Shown: positions 28,620 to 36,681, counted from the stretch's first letter. The stretch is DNA of 64,000 nucleotides from Solirubrobacter soli DSM 22325 (GCF_000423665.1 NZ_KE384073.1:138144-202143), one strand, 5' to 3'. Numbers and translations: made by a program. Notes: generated by a model from the sequence alone, not told the origin.

Positions 28620-29594
28620 TTGGCCGTAGCCCGCGTCCATGCCCTCGGAGACCGCGCTCATCTCGTCGCGCAGGGTGCGGACGCGGTCGGCGAGGCGCTC
28701 CTGGTTGGCGGCGTCGCCCGAGGCGGCGGTGCTGACGAGGTTCGAGCGGACGGTGTCGAGCTCGACGACCATCCGCTCCATCTCGCCGTCGAAGCGCTGG
28801 AGCTGCTCCTGCATCCGGCGCTGGACGACGAGCTGCTCGCGCAGGGCGAGGGCGAGCTCCGGCTGCTCGAGCTCGCCCACGCGTGCGAGGCGCTGCTCGA
28901 CGCTCTCCACCGGCGTCTCGGACAGCGCCTCGTAGAGCAGCTGCGCGCGCATCGCCGAGCGCTCGATGTCGCCGACCAGCGAGGTGACCTCGGTGGAGAC
29001 CGCCGTGTACGGCAGCTCCGCGCGCTGGACCGCGGCGGCGATGGCCGCCTGGGTGCGGTGGGCGGCGTCGACGTGGCGGGCGATCGGCGGCGCCAACTGC
29101 TGGCGGCGCGCGACCGGCCGGGGCTGCTCGATCCGAGGCGCCGCGCGCGGCTTGGTCTGGACCACGTGGGTGTGCACGATCAGGTCGTGCAGCGTGCGGT
29201 TCTCGCGCTCGCCCAGCGGCCACAGCGAGTCGATGATCCAGCCGATCCCGATCAGCAGGTTCGCCACGAAGTACTTGAGGCCGACGTCGCGCAGGACCGC
29301 GAGCCCGAACCGGACCGGCCGGCCGTCGTCACGCACGACCCGGATGTTCGCCGCCTGCTTGCCGAGCGTCTGGCCGTTGTGGGCGCCCTTGCGGGACATC
29401 AGCAGCCCGGCGTAGGCGGCCCAGAGCACGAGCCAGCCGAGCCAGACGGAGGCGCCGGCCGCGTCATCGGAGCCGCCGACGGCATCCACGACGAGCCCGA
29501 CGGCGATGGCCATGCACGTGACGATCACGCTGTCCAGCAAGGTCGCTCCAACGCGCGGCCACCACTCGGCGAGATAGGGGCGAGGCTCGTCCAT
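28614..29594 (-). CDS. RDD-family membrane protein with coiled-coil tail (326 aa)
   Basis: The RDD domain (about 1-145) has R14 and the family DD near the second helix, three to four membrane helices (LLDSVIVTCMAIAVGLVV; VWLGWLVLWAAYAGLLM; LIGIGWIIDSLW), NGQTLGKQAANIRVV and a NRTLHDLIVHTHVV end. A linker and a long helical cytosolic tail follow (about 180-320), with heptad-like stretches. The function of RDD proteins is largely unknown. TACGTT lies 7 bases before the ATG. The stop codon is inside a palindromic repeat. Confidence 0.82.
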   Translation of the reverse strand: MDEPRPYLAEWWPRVGATLLDSVIVTCMAIAVGLVVDAVGGSDDAAGASVWLGWLVLWAAYAGLLMSRKGAHNGQTLGKQAANIRVVRDDGRPVRFGLAVLRDVGLKYFVANLLIGIGWIIDSLWPLGERENRTLHDLIVHTHVVQTKPRAAPRIEQPRPVARRQQLAPPIARHVDAAHRTQAAIAAAVQRAELPYTAVSTEVTSLVGDIERSAMRAQLLYEALSETPVESVEQRLARVGELEQPELALALREQLVVQRRMQEQLQRFDGEMERMVVELDTVRSNLVSTAASGDAANQERLADRVRTLRDEMSAVSEGMDAGYGQT

Positions 29595-29678
29595 GCCCCC
29601 AAACGTACCCGGCCGAGAATCCGCGAAGCGATTCTCCAGCGACCGAAGCAGCGGACGCAGTCCGCTCGCGAGGATCGC
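29595..29678. promoter_or_regulatory. RDD-gene promoter and two small stem-loops
   Basis: The minus-strand -10 TACGTT (29607-29602) is 7 bases from the RDD ATG. GAGAATC (29615-29621) pairs with GATTCTC (29630-29636), and AGCGGAC (29650-29656) with GTCCGCT (29660-29666); either could terminate the SDR gene upstream on this strand. Confidence 0.45.
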
Positions 29679-30362
29679 CTACCAGGGGACGACGCCCTGG
29701 TCGTCCACGTAGGTCCCGGTCGGGCCGGAGCCGTCGAGCAGCGCCATCCGGACGATCGCGTCGGCGCCCTGCTCGACCGTCTTGTAGCCCCGGTGCTGGT
29801 TGAAGTCGGTCGCCGTGTAGCCCGGGTCGACGCAGTTCACGCGCATCCCCGGCAGCGCCTTCGCGTACTGGGTCGTGAGCATGTTCACCGCCGACTTGGA
29901 GGCGGGGTACTGGAGGCCGACGATCGTCGACTCGAGCCGCTCCGGGTCGCTCGTGACGCCGATCGAGCCCATCCCGGAGGACACGTTGACGATCACCGGG
30001 TTCGCGGAACGCTGCAGCGCGGGCACGAACGCCTGCGTGACCCGGACGAGCCCCACCACGTTGGTGGCGAACACCCGCTCCACGAGGTCCGGCGTGACCT
30101 CCGGCACAGGGACCATCCCGCCGGAGATGCCCGCGTTGTTGACCAGCACGTCGAGCTCGCCGACGGTGTCGACCGCGGCCGCGACGCTGGCGTCGTCGGT
30201 CACGTCGAGCTGCACGAACCGAGCGCCGAGCTCGTCCGCCGCGGCGCGGCCGCGCGCCTCGTCGCGCGCGCACACCCACACGTCGTGGCCCTCCGCGATC
30301 AGGCGTCGCGCGGTCTCGTACCCGAGGCCTTTGTTCGCCCCGGTGATCAAGGTCGTCGTCAT
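29679..30362 (-). CDS. Short-chain dehydrogenase/reductase (227 aa)
   Basis: This is a classical SDR: cofactor motif TGANKGLGYETA, NNAG, catalytic Ser in VNVSSGMGS, and YPASKSA (Tyr/Lys). R33-type basic residues after strand 2 (CARDEARG) suggest NADPH. The substrate is unknown. The divergent XRE regulator is the usual partner of such SDR genes in actinobacteria, but here that regulator is frameshifted. The ATG is chosen because MTTTLITGANKG begins the Rossmann strand. Confidence 0.88.
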   Translation of the reverse strand: MTTTLITGANKGLGYETARRLIAEGHDVWVCARDEARGRAAADELGARFVQLDVTDDASVAAAVDTVGELDVLVNNAGISGGMVPVPEVTPDLVERVFATNVVGLVRVTQAFVPALQRSANPVIVNVSSGMGSIGVTSDPERLESTIVGLQYPASKSAVNMLTTQYAKALPGMRVNCVDPGYTATDFNQHRGYKTVEQGADAIVRMALLDGSGPTGTYVDDQGVVPW

Positions 30363-30425
30363 GGGATCCAGGGTGGAGCTATGCACCCCTCGTCACCAGA
30401 GGACTCTCAGTGCCACCCTAAAGAG

Positions 30426-31260
30426 ATGGACGAGCTCGGGACCTGCCTGCGGACCTGGCGCGACCGCCTCGACCCCGCGGACGTCGGGCTGAGCGCGACG
30501 TGGCCGACGGCGCGCCCCCGGCCTGCGCCGCGAGGAGGTCGCGCGGCTCGCCGGCCTGTCGGTCGACTACCTCGCCCGCCTCGAGCAGGGCCGCGCGAGC
30601 GCGCCCTCGCCGAGCGTCCTCGCCCCGCTGGCGAACGCGCTGCGGTTGAGCGAGGACGAGCGCGCGCACCTGTTCCGCGTCGCCGGCCAGGCGCCGCCGG
30701 GCGCGGGCGAGATCGACCGCCGGATCACGCCCGGCGTCCAGCGCGTGCTCGACCGGCTCGCCGACGTCCCGGTGCTGGTGACCGACGCCGCGTGGGAGAA
30801 GATCGCGATGAACCCGCCCGCGATCGCGCTGCTCGGCGACCAGCACGACAACATCCTGCGCAGCCACTTCTCCGGCCGGCCGTCGAGGATCATCCGCACG
30901 CCGGAGGAGATCGCGGCGATGGAGGCCGGCTGGGTCGGCGACCTGCACCGCGCCGCCGGCCGCTACCCCAACGACGGGCCGCTGCACGCGCTGATCGCCG
31001 ACCTGCAGCGGATCAGCCCGCGCTTCGCGGAGCTGTGGGAGCAGCGCCCGGTCGCCCAGCACGTCTCCGACCGCAAGACGATCGAGCACCCGGAGATCGG
31101 ACGGATCACCGTCGACTGCGACGTCATGACCGTTGCGGGGTCCGACCTGCGCCTCGTCGTCTACACCGCGCCGCCGGGCTCCGACGACGCCCGCGCGCTC
31201 GCGCTACTGGCCGACGACGCGGTAGCGCAGGTGGGTGACCCGGTCGCCCTGAATCGTTGA
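30426..31260 (+). pseudogene. XRE/MmyB-type regulator interrupted by a frameshift
   Basis: Translation starts MDELGTCLRTWRDRLDPADVGLSA in one frame. Homology continues RAPGLRREEVARLAGLSVDYLARLEQGRASAPS in the next frame, which has a TGA at 30490 just upstream. Dropping one base near 30498 restores a normal protein of about 277 residues: helix-turn-helix (about 10-70) plus MmyB-like ligand-binding domain (about 100-270; ALLGDQHDNILRSHF, GRITVDCDVMTVAGSDLRLVVYTAPPGS). It is either a true one-base insertion or a sequencing error. It is divergent from an SDR gene. The 3' end overlaps the convergent reductase gene by 57 bases. Confidence 0.75.
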
Positions 31261-31797
31261 GATCGGCCCTTCGAGGTCGACCGGCGCGCCGAGCGCGTCG
31301 AAGAACGGCGTGCCACCGCCGAGCAGCACCGGGACGAGATCGACGCCGATCTCGTCCAGCAGGCCGGCCTGCAGCGCCTGCTCGGCCATCTGCCCGCCGT
31401 TGACGACGACGTCCTTGTCGCCGGCCAGCTCGCGCGCCTTGGCCACCGCAGCCTCGATGCCGCCCTCGGTGACGAAGACGAAGCTCTCGCTCTCGAAGTC
31501 GTCGGGCACGCGGTGGGTCAGCACGACCACCGGCACGCCGATCGGGTGCCGGCCGCCCCAGCCTGACGTGATGTCGAACAGGTGCCGGCCGACGACGAGC
31601 GCGCCGGTCGTCTCCAGCACCTCGCGCCAGTGCTTCGCGCTGGCCTCGGTCAGCCGGAACGAGATGCCGGGATTGGCGCTGGGGAGCTCGACGTCGCCGT
31701 TGCCGTACCACTGGAACAGGCGGTCGAAGCCGCTCTCCTCCGGACCCGCGATGTAGCCGTCGAGGCTCATGGTGGCGCCGCTGATGATCTTGGTCAT
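31204..31797 (-). CDS. Dihydrofolate-reductase-like (RibD C-terminal) protein (197 aa)
   Basis: Family features are KIISGATMSLDGYIAGP at the N-terminus, GALVVGRHLFDITSGWGG, VVVNGGQMAEQALQAGLLDEIGVDLVPVLLGGGTPFF and a C-terminal strand. These proteins are NADPH-dependent reductases of unknown substrate, common beside regulators in actinobacteria. The 3' end overlaps the regulator gene from the opposite strand. Confidence 0.88.
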   Translation of the reverse strand: MTKIISGATMSLDGYIAGPEESGFDRLFQWYGNGDVELPSANPGISFRLTEASAKHWREVLETTGALVVGRHLFDITSGWGGRHPIGVPVVVLTHRVPDDFESESFVFVTEGGIEAAVAKARELAGDKDVVVNGGQMAEQALQAGLLDEIGVDLVPVLLGGGTPFFDALGAPVDLEGPISTIQGDRVTHLRYRVVGQ

Positions 31798-31835
31798 GCC
31801 CGTGTGACGACGAGTGCTCGGGGAACCAATCGCCC

Positions 31836-32472
31836 TCAGGTCTGCCGTGCGCGGGACGGTCCAGGGCGGCGATGAAGTCCGCGCGGGTGTGCAGCGGGGC
31901 GCCGTGCGAGAGGAGCACGTGCTCGAACGGCAGCGCGAGCAGCTCCCGCAGCGCGGGGAGGACGCGTCGCTCGTGCAGCGCCGAGTCCCACACGCGCAGC
32001 TCGCCGTCCGGCGCGGTCAGCGCATCGGCGAACACGAGCGCGCGCTGCTCGGGCAGGTAGACCGGCGTCTCCATCATCCCGCGGCCGTCGTCGAACGCCT
32101 GCAGTCCGCCCGGGAGCTCGTCGCCGGCGCGGATCTGCTCGAGCTCGGCCTTCGGGATGTCGTCGCGCCAGAACAGCACGGGCCCGAGCGCGCGGACGCC
32201 GTACCAGCGCACGAACAGGTCGATGTCGCGGACGTGGTCGGGCTTGAGACGATCGCCGTGTCGGGCGCGAAGGCCTCGATGCGCTCCCACACGGCGCGGG
32301 CGGACGGTGGCGGGGCGAGCGGGTCGAGCAGGATCCGCCGACCGCCGGAGGCGACCGCCACGCTTGTGACCTGTGGTTCCCAATCTGACTGGCCGTTCCA
32401 GTCAGGGTGCGGCATTCGCCAGAACCACAGCCCTTCGACCACGTCGTGCACGTGCACCGGTGACTCATTCAT
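31836..32472 (-). pseudogene. Metallo-beta-lactamase-fold gene with frameshift
   Basis: The first part, MNESPVHVHDVVEGLWFWRM...RILLDPLAPP...FAPDTAIV, and the second, LKPDHVRDIDLFVRWYG...FADALTAPDGELRVWDSALHERR...FEHVLLSHGAPLHTRADFIAAL, are in different frames that meet near 32250. One added base there joins them as ...AIVLKPDHVRDI. The second frame then runs open beyond the expected C-terminus, so the 3' end is uncertain; an alternative frame stops at 31836. The metal-site HxHxDH motif is not clear, as in distant family members. It is probably a decaying gene or contains sequencing errors. Confidence 0.65.
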
Positions 32473-33316
32473 GAGAACACGGGGTACCCGGCTCGGCGTG
32501 AGGCTCCATTACACCGGGTTGTTGGTCTTCGCCACGGCGACGCTCGGCCTGAGCGCCCCGACCGCGCAAGCGGACACGCAGTACGGCGGTACCGGGCTGT
32601 ACAAGGGGAATATTCCGGCCGCTCCTTCGATCTCGCTGGTTCGGCGGGACAACGGGCAGGTCGCCGCGCGCGTGCTGCTCTCCGCGCGCTGCCGCGGATA
32701 CGCGAACTACAACATGGTCATCAAGGTGGCCGGCTCGACGCCCGACGGCGCGTCCTTCACGGCGGCCGGCAAGGCGAAGCTCGGCCGGCCCGGCTCGGTC
32801 CGCGTGACCTTGAGCGGCACGCTCGCGCCCGACTCGGTGAGCGGCAGCGCACGTGTGCGGTTCCCGGGCTGCAAGGGCTACACGCAGCCGTTCGTCCTGC
32901 GCACCGAGAGCGCGCCCGCGGGAGCGCCCGCGATTCCGGCGCCCGGCACGCTGATGCAGGGGTTCACGAGCCAGACGGCGGCCGGACTGCGGCTCCCGGT
33001 GTCGTTGCGCGTCGCCAAGAACGGCCGCGTGTACGCGCTCTGGCAGGCGGTCATGCGGTGCGGCCGGGCGGCGATCGCGCTCGGTGACTACACGCCCTCG
33101 CGCAAGGTCCATCCCGACGGGACGTTCGGCGGCTCGCAGAGCTACGTGCTGCGCTACCGCGGCTACAGCGAGCACTACCGCGTGACGTTCAAGGGCCAGT
33201 TCCGCGCCGACGGCGTGACCGGGACGCTGCGGGCGCGGGTCTACTACAAGGAGGAGGGCCGCCGCCGGTCGGTCAACTGCGTCAGCGGGACGCGGACCTG
33301 GAGCGCGCGGCCGTGA
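32471..33316 (+). CDS. Secreted protein, first of a tandem paralogous pair (281 aa)
   Basis: After a signal peptide (YTGLLVFATATLGLSAPTAQA) comes a beta-rich exported domain with four to five Cys (CRGYANYN, PGCKGYTQPF, VMRCGRAAIAL, VNCVSGTRTWSA). No family is recognised. It aligns along its whole length with the next gene: DTQYGG/DTNYGG, SARVRFPGC/KVTTSAPNC, LRTESAPAGAPAIP/LRSESAPVGAPAIP, FKGQFRADGV in both. The ATG overlaps the start of the divergent broken gene (shared CATG). A GTG at 32498, with TACCCG 7 bases before it, may be the true start. Confidence 0.72.
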   Translation: MRTRGTRLGVRLHYTGLLVFATATLGLSAPTAQADTQYGGTGLYKGNIPAAPSISLVRRDNGQVAARVLLSARCRGYANYNMVIKVAGSTPDGASFTAAGKAKLGRPGSVRVTLSGTLAPDSVSGSARVRFPGCKGYTQPFVLRTESAPAGAPAIPAPGTLMQGFTSQTAAGLRLPVSLRVAKNGRVYALWQAVMRCGRAAIALGDYTPSRKVHPDGTFGGSQSYVLRYRGYSEHYRVTFKGQFRADGVTGTLRARVYYKEEGRRRSVNCVSGTRTWSARP

Positions 33317-34119
33317 GACGCGCCCTGCTGGTCGTCGCGCTGCTCCTCGTCGCGGCTCCGTCGGCTCAGGCCGACACGAACTACGGCGGCGTCGCCGCGC
33401 TGCGCAACGCGCCCTCCGGACCCCTCATCTCGGTCGTCCGCCACGACGACGGGCGCGTCACCGCTCGCCTCGGCGTCGCGTACCGGTGCCGGAAGCACTC
33501 GTTCTCCAACTACGTCGTCCGGCTCAAGGGCAGCACGGCCGACGGCGTGAACTTCACCGCCTCCGGGCGGACGCGGATGCCCGGGATCGGCCGCCTGCGG
33601 ATCACGATGGCCGGCACGATCGCGCCCGACTCCGTGGCCGGGAAGGTCACGACCAGCGCGCCGAACTGCCCGAAGTACGTCCGCGACGTCGTCCTGCGCA
33701 GCGAGAGCGCGCCGGTGGGCGCGCCGGCGATCCCGTTGGCATCCACGCTCTTCGCGGGCCTCACCGGGCAGACCACCGGCGGCTTCCGGCTCGCCGTCGG
33801 CCTGCGGGTGACGACCAAGGGCCGCGTCTGGGCGACCTGGCAGGCGCACATGCGCTGCGGCCCGCGCGGCGGCGCGAGCTCGATCATCAACGACACCCCG
33901 ACCACGAAGATCAACCCCGACGGCTCCTTCAGCCGCTCGGAGGTCTACACGGTCCGCTGGACCGACGGCTCCCGCGAACGCTTCCGGGTGAGCTTCAAAG
34001 GCCAGTTCCGTGCCGACGGCGTCTCCGGCACCTTGCGCGCCCGCTCGACCCGCCACGGCGGCGGCAGCCGCTGGTACCCATGCGACAGCGGAACCCAGAC
34101 CTGGGCGGCCCGCACCTAG
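33313..34119 (+). CDS. Secreted protein, second of a tandem paralogous pair (268 aa)
   Basis: The signal peptide is MRRALLVVALLLVAAPSAQA, followed by the same beta-rich domain as the preceding gene, with matching Cys positions (YRCRKHS, APNCPKY, MRCGPRGG, YPCDSGTQTWAA), which probably form disulfides outside the cell. It arose by tandem duplication. The GTG overlaps the upstream stop (GTGA), so the two are made together. Function is unknown; a structural or cell-surface role is only a guess. Confidence 0.75.
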   Translation: MRRALLVVALLLVAAPSAQADTNYGGVAALRNAPSGPLISVVRHDDGRVTARLGVAYRCRKHSFSNYVVRLKGSTADGVNFTASGRTRMPGIGRLRITMAGTIAPDSVAGKVTTSAPNCPKYVRDVVLRSESAPVGAPAIPLASTLFAGLTGQTTGGFRLAVGLRVTTKGRVWATWQAHMRCGPRGGASSIINDTPTTKINPDGSFSRSEVYTVRWTDGSRERFRVSFKGQFRADGVSGTLRARSTRHGGGSRWYPCDSGTQTWAART

Positions 34120-34133
34120 CCACGCCCGGTCGA

Positions 34134-34178
34134 GGTGCGCCGGAATGGTCTGGCGAGGCCAGACCATTCCGGCGCACC
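34134..34178. repeat. Perfect 21-bp hairpin with GAG loop
   Basis: Arm 34134-34154 pairs without mismatch to 34158-34178 over GAG. The inner part TGGTCTGGC-GAG-GCCAGACCA is the same as in the hairpin at 10753-10799, while the outer arms differ in both strands together, preserving pairing. It lies 14 bases after the second paralogous secreted-protein gene. Confidence 0.75.
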
Positions 34179-34205
34179 CGAGGCGCGCGCCGCCGCGTCG
34201 CGCCC

Positions 34206-34289
34206 CCCCGCGGCGGCGCGCCTCGCCCCCGCGGCGGCGCGCCTCGCCCCCGCGGCGGCGCGCCTCGCCCCCGCGGCGGCGCGGCTCGC
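34206..34289. repeat. Four tandem 21-bp repeats
   Basis: The unit CCCCGCGGCGGCGCGCCTCGC occurs four times in a row (last copy with one change), between the hairpin and the FGE-like gene. A reading frame across it gives AAARLAP repeats and would extend the next protein; I treat the repeats as non-coding. Confidence 0.75.
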
Positions 34290-34323
34290 CACCCTTGCGT
34301 GCGGTTGTAGCGTTCGGCACGAG

Positions 34324-34977
34324 GTGCTCGAAGCGCGTGAGGAGGTGGCGGCCTGGCTCGGCCTCTCGGCCACGGGTCCCGCACTGCCGCCTCCTCCGCG
34401 CCGCGCGGAACCGCCTTCGCGCGTCCCGCCCGCGGTCGACGACGTCGTCGCCGTCGCGGGCGTCTTCATCGGCCGCTTCCCGGTCACCAACGCCGCGTTC
34501 GCCGCGTTGCGCCCCGACCACACCCGCGTGGGCGACCCACAGCTCGCGGATCACCCCGTCGTCCTCGTCACCCGCGCCGACGCGATCGCGTTCGCCGAGA
34601 GCATCGGCGCGCGGCTGCCGACGAACGAGGAGTGGAGCGCGGCCGCGGGCGAGGCCATCTGGCCCTGGGGCGACACGTTCGACCCCGAACGCTGCAACTG
34701 CCAAGAGGCCGCGTACGGCTGGACGGTGCCGGTCCGCGCGCACCCGCAAGGCGCCTCGCCATGCGGCGCCGAGCAGCTCGCCGGCAACGTCTGGGAATGG
34801 GTCGCGGACACGCGCGAGGACGGCTGGGGCGTCGTGCGCGGCGGCTGCTACCTCGACACCGAGCACGGGCTGATCGCCGCGCGCGAGCTCTCCGCCGACC
34901 CGCTGCGCGCCACCGCCACCACGGGCTTCAGAGTCGTCTTCGACGAGAGGAGGAGTGGATGGACCGGGAGCTCCTGA
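34324..34977 (+). CDS. Formylglycine-generating-enzyme-like (SUMF1/FGE fold) protein (217 aa)
   Basis: The FGE fold is visible: VAVAGVFIGRFPVTNAAFAAL, HPVVLVTRADAIAFAESIGARLPTNEEWSAAAG, IWPWGDTF, CGAEQLAGNVWEWVADT, GVVRGGCYLDT and a terminal TTGFRVVF. Fold residues are kept, but the two catalytic copper-binding Cys of true FGE (in a C-x4-C-like RVxRGGS...C context) are not clearly present, although several Cys are. It may be a structural or ligand-binding relative. The GTG start was chosen after the tandem repeats; TAGCGT lies 10 bases upstream. The 3' end overlaps the MIP18-like gene by 19 bases. Confidence 0.7.
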   Translation: MLEAREEVAAWLGLSATGPALPPPPRRAEPPSRVPPAVDDVVAVAGVFIGRFPVTNAAFAALRPDHTRVGDPQLADHPVVLVTRADAIAFAESIGARLPTNEEWSAAAGEAIWPWGDTFDPERCNCQEAAYGWTVPVRAHPQGASPCGAEQLAGNVWEWVADTREDGWGVVRGGCYLDTEHGLIAARELSADPLRATATTGFRVVFDERRSGWTGSS

Positions 34978-35303
34978 TCGACGCCCTCAGAGGCGTATAC
35001 GACCCGTGCTGCCAGGACCGCGGGGTCTCGATCGTCGACATGGGCGTGGTGGAGGACGTCCGCCACCTCGGCACACACGTCGAGGTCGACCTGATCCCGA
35101 CGACGGGGTGGTGCCCGTTCGTCGCGAACATGTCCGCCGCGATCCCGGAGGCGCTCAAAGCACTCGACGGCGTCACGACCGTCGAGGTCAAGGTCGTCTG
35201 GGAGCCCGCCTGGACGCCGGACCGGCTCTCGGAGTCGGCCCGCGCGCAGCTGCACATGCCGTTGGAAGAGCTCGAGCCCTACAGACTGGCGAGGATCTCA
35301 TGA
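34959..35303 (+). CDS. MIP18/DUF59-family metal-sulfur assembly protein (114 aa)
   Basis: This small domain is typical of Fe-S cluster assembly or metallocentre-insertion factors: LIDALRGVYDPCCQDRGVSIVDMGVVEDV, then PTTGWCPFVANMSAAIPEALKAL and VVWEPAWTPDRLSESAR. The CC near residue 17 and the Cys in WCPF are candidate cluster or metal ligands. A strong AGGAGG Shine-Dalgarno precedes the ATG. ATGA overlap with the downstream amidohydrolase gene suggests a role in maturing that enzyme or a shared partner. Confidence 0.85.
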   Translation: MDRELLIDALRGVYDPCCQDRGVSIVDMGVVEDVRHLGTHVEVDLIPTTGWCPFVANMSAAIPEALKALDGVTTVEVKVVWEPAWTPDRLSESARAQLHMPLEELEPYRLARIS

Positions 35304-36310
35304 CCCGCAAAGTCGACGCGTTCGTCTTCGACTGCGTCTGCCACATCTTCAACTTCGACCCGGCCAACGCGCTCGGCGGGCCAGGCCTGATGTTCGACGA
35401 GCACCTGTACGCGTTCCACCAGCTGCTGACCGCGGAGGGCGAGACGATCCTCAACCGCGAGCAGTTCATGAAGGAGTGGAGCGTCGACGAGATCTACGAC
35501 ATGGTCATCGAGGGCTCGGACACCGACATGATCGCGGCGCAGCCGCTCCCGCTGACCGACCTCTTCCACGACGGCCTCTCCGACTGGAAGAAGTGCGCGG
35601 AGATGGCTCAGAAGCACCCCGACCGCGCGGTCTTCTGGGGCAGCGTGAACCCCCTCGAGGGCAAGAAGGCCCTGGACCTGATGGAGATCCAGGTCAAGGA
35701 GTTCGGGGCGAAGGCGTTCAAGTTCTACAACGTCCGCTACGACTACGGGCAGCCGTTCCCGTGGCGCATGGACGACCCGCGCGTCGCCTTCCCGGTCTTC
35801 GAGAAGGCGCAGGAGCTGGGCGTGAACCTGATCGGCGTGCACAAGGGCGTCCCGCTCGGCCCGCAGCCGATCGAGCACACCCGCACGTTCGACATGGACG
35901 GCGCCGCGGCGAACTTCCCGGACATCAACTTCGTGATCTTCCACGTCGGCCTGCCGTGGCTGGACGAGGTCCTCTGGCAGATCGTGCGGTTCCCGAACCT
36001 GTACGCGTCGATCGCCGCCACGGTCAACTTCATCTCGCGCCAGCCGCGGGTCTTCGCCGAGATGCTCGGGAAGATGCTGTGGTGGTGCGGGGAGGACAAG
36101 ATCCTCTACGGCGGCGAGGCCCCGATCTGGCACCCGCAGTGGGCGCTCGAGGCGTTCTGGAACTTCGAGCTCCCCGAGGACATCGTGTCCGAGCGCGGCT
36201 ACCCACCGCTGACCGACCAGGCCAAGCGCAAGATCCTCGGCGGGAACCTCGCGCGGCTGCACGGGATCGATGTCGAGGCGAAGGTCAAGGAGCTAGCGTC
36301 CAAGGCATGA
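35300..36310 (+). CDS. Amidohydrolase-family protein (336 aa)
   Basis: An amidohydrolase-2 TIM barrel begins at DAFVFDCVCHIFNFDPANAL, where the usual metal-binding HxH is C-x-C-H, followed by FWGSVNPLEG, KAFKFYN, VHKGVPLG, INFVIFHVGLPWLDE and ILYGGEAPIWHP. The altered HxH makes standard hydrolase chemistry uncertain; it may bind metal differently. As I recall, amidohydrolase plus DUF59 genes of this type accompany actinobacterial propane-monooxygenase clusters, but no monooxygenase is in this window. It is coupled by overlaps to the MIP18-like gene before and the FKBP gene after. Confidence 0.82.
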   Translation: MTRKVDAFVFDCVCHIFNFDPANALGGPGLMFDEHLYAFHQLLTAEGETILNREQFMKEWSVDEIYDMVIEGSDTDMIAAQPLPLTDLFHDGLSDWKKCAEMAQKHPDRAVFWGSVNPLEGKKALDLMEIQVKEFGAKAFKFYNVRYDYGQPFPWRMDDPRVAFPVFEKAQELGVNLIGVHKGVPLGPQPIEHTRTFDMDGAAANFPDINFVIFHVGLPWLDEVLWQIVRFPNLYASIAATVNFISRQPRVFAEMLGKMLWWCGEDKILYGGEAPIWHPQWALEAFWNFELPEDIVSERGYPPLTDQAKRKILGGNLARLHGIDVEAKVKELASKA

Positions 36311-36681
36311 GTTCCAAGCCAGAGGTCGAGATCCCCGACCACGCGCCCACGTACCAGCTCGAGCTGGAGGACATCACCGTCGGCGACGGCGACCAGGCCG
36401 CCAGCGGCGACATCGTCGAGGTGCACTACGTCGGCGTGTCGTGGAAGACCGGCAACCAGTTCGACGCATCGTGGGACCGCGGCGACACGTTCAAGTTCGG
36501 CCTCGGCAAGGGCCAGGTCATCAAGGGCTGGGACGAGGGCGTGGCGGGCATGAAGGTCGGCGGGCGCCGCCGGATCACGATCCCGCCGGACATGGCGTAC
36601 GGCGCCCGCGGCGCCGGCGGCGTGATCGGGCCGAACGAGACGCTCGTGTTCGTTGTCGACTTGATCGGAGTCCGCCGGTAG
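36307..36681 (+). CDS. FKBP-type peptidyl-prolyl isomerase (124 aa)
   Basis: This is a single FKBP domain with family signatures VEVHYVGVSWKTGNQFDASWDRG, FKFGLGKGQVIKGWDEGVAGMKVGGRRRITIPPDMAYG and IGPNETLVFVVDLI. It lacks a signal peptide, so it is cytoplasmic. ATGA overlap with the amidohydrolase gene makes it the last gene of the four-gene operon and a possible folding helper for its products. The start of the stop codon TAG doubles as the -10 hexamer of the next gene. Confidence 0.92.
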   Translation: MSSKPEVEIPDHAPTYQLELEDITVGDGDQAASGDIVEVHYVGVSWKTGNQFDASWDRGDTFKFGLGKGQVIKGWDEGVAGMKVGGRRRITIPPDMAYGARGAGGVIGPNETLVFVVDLIGVRR

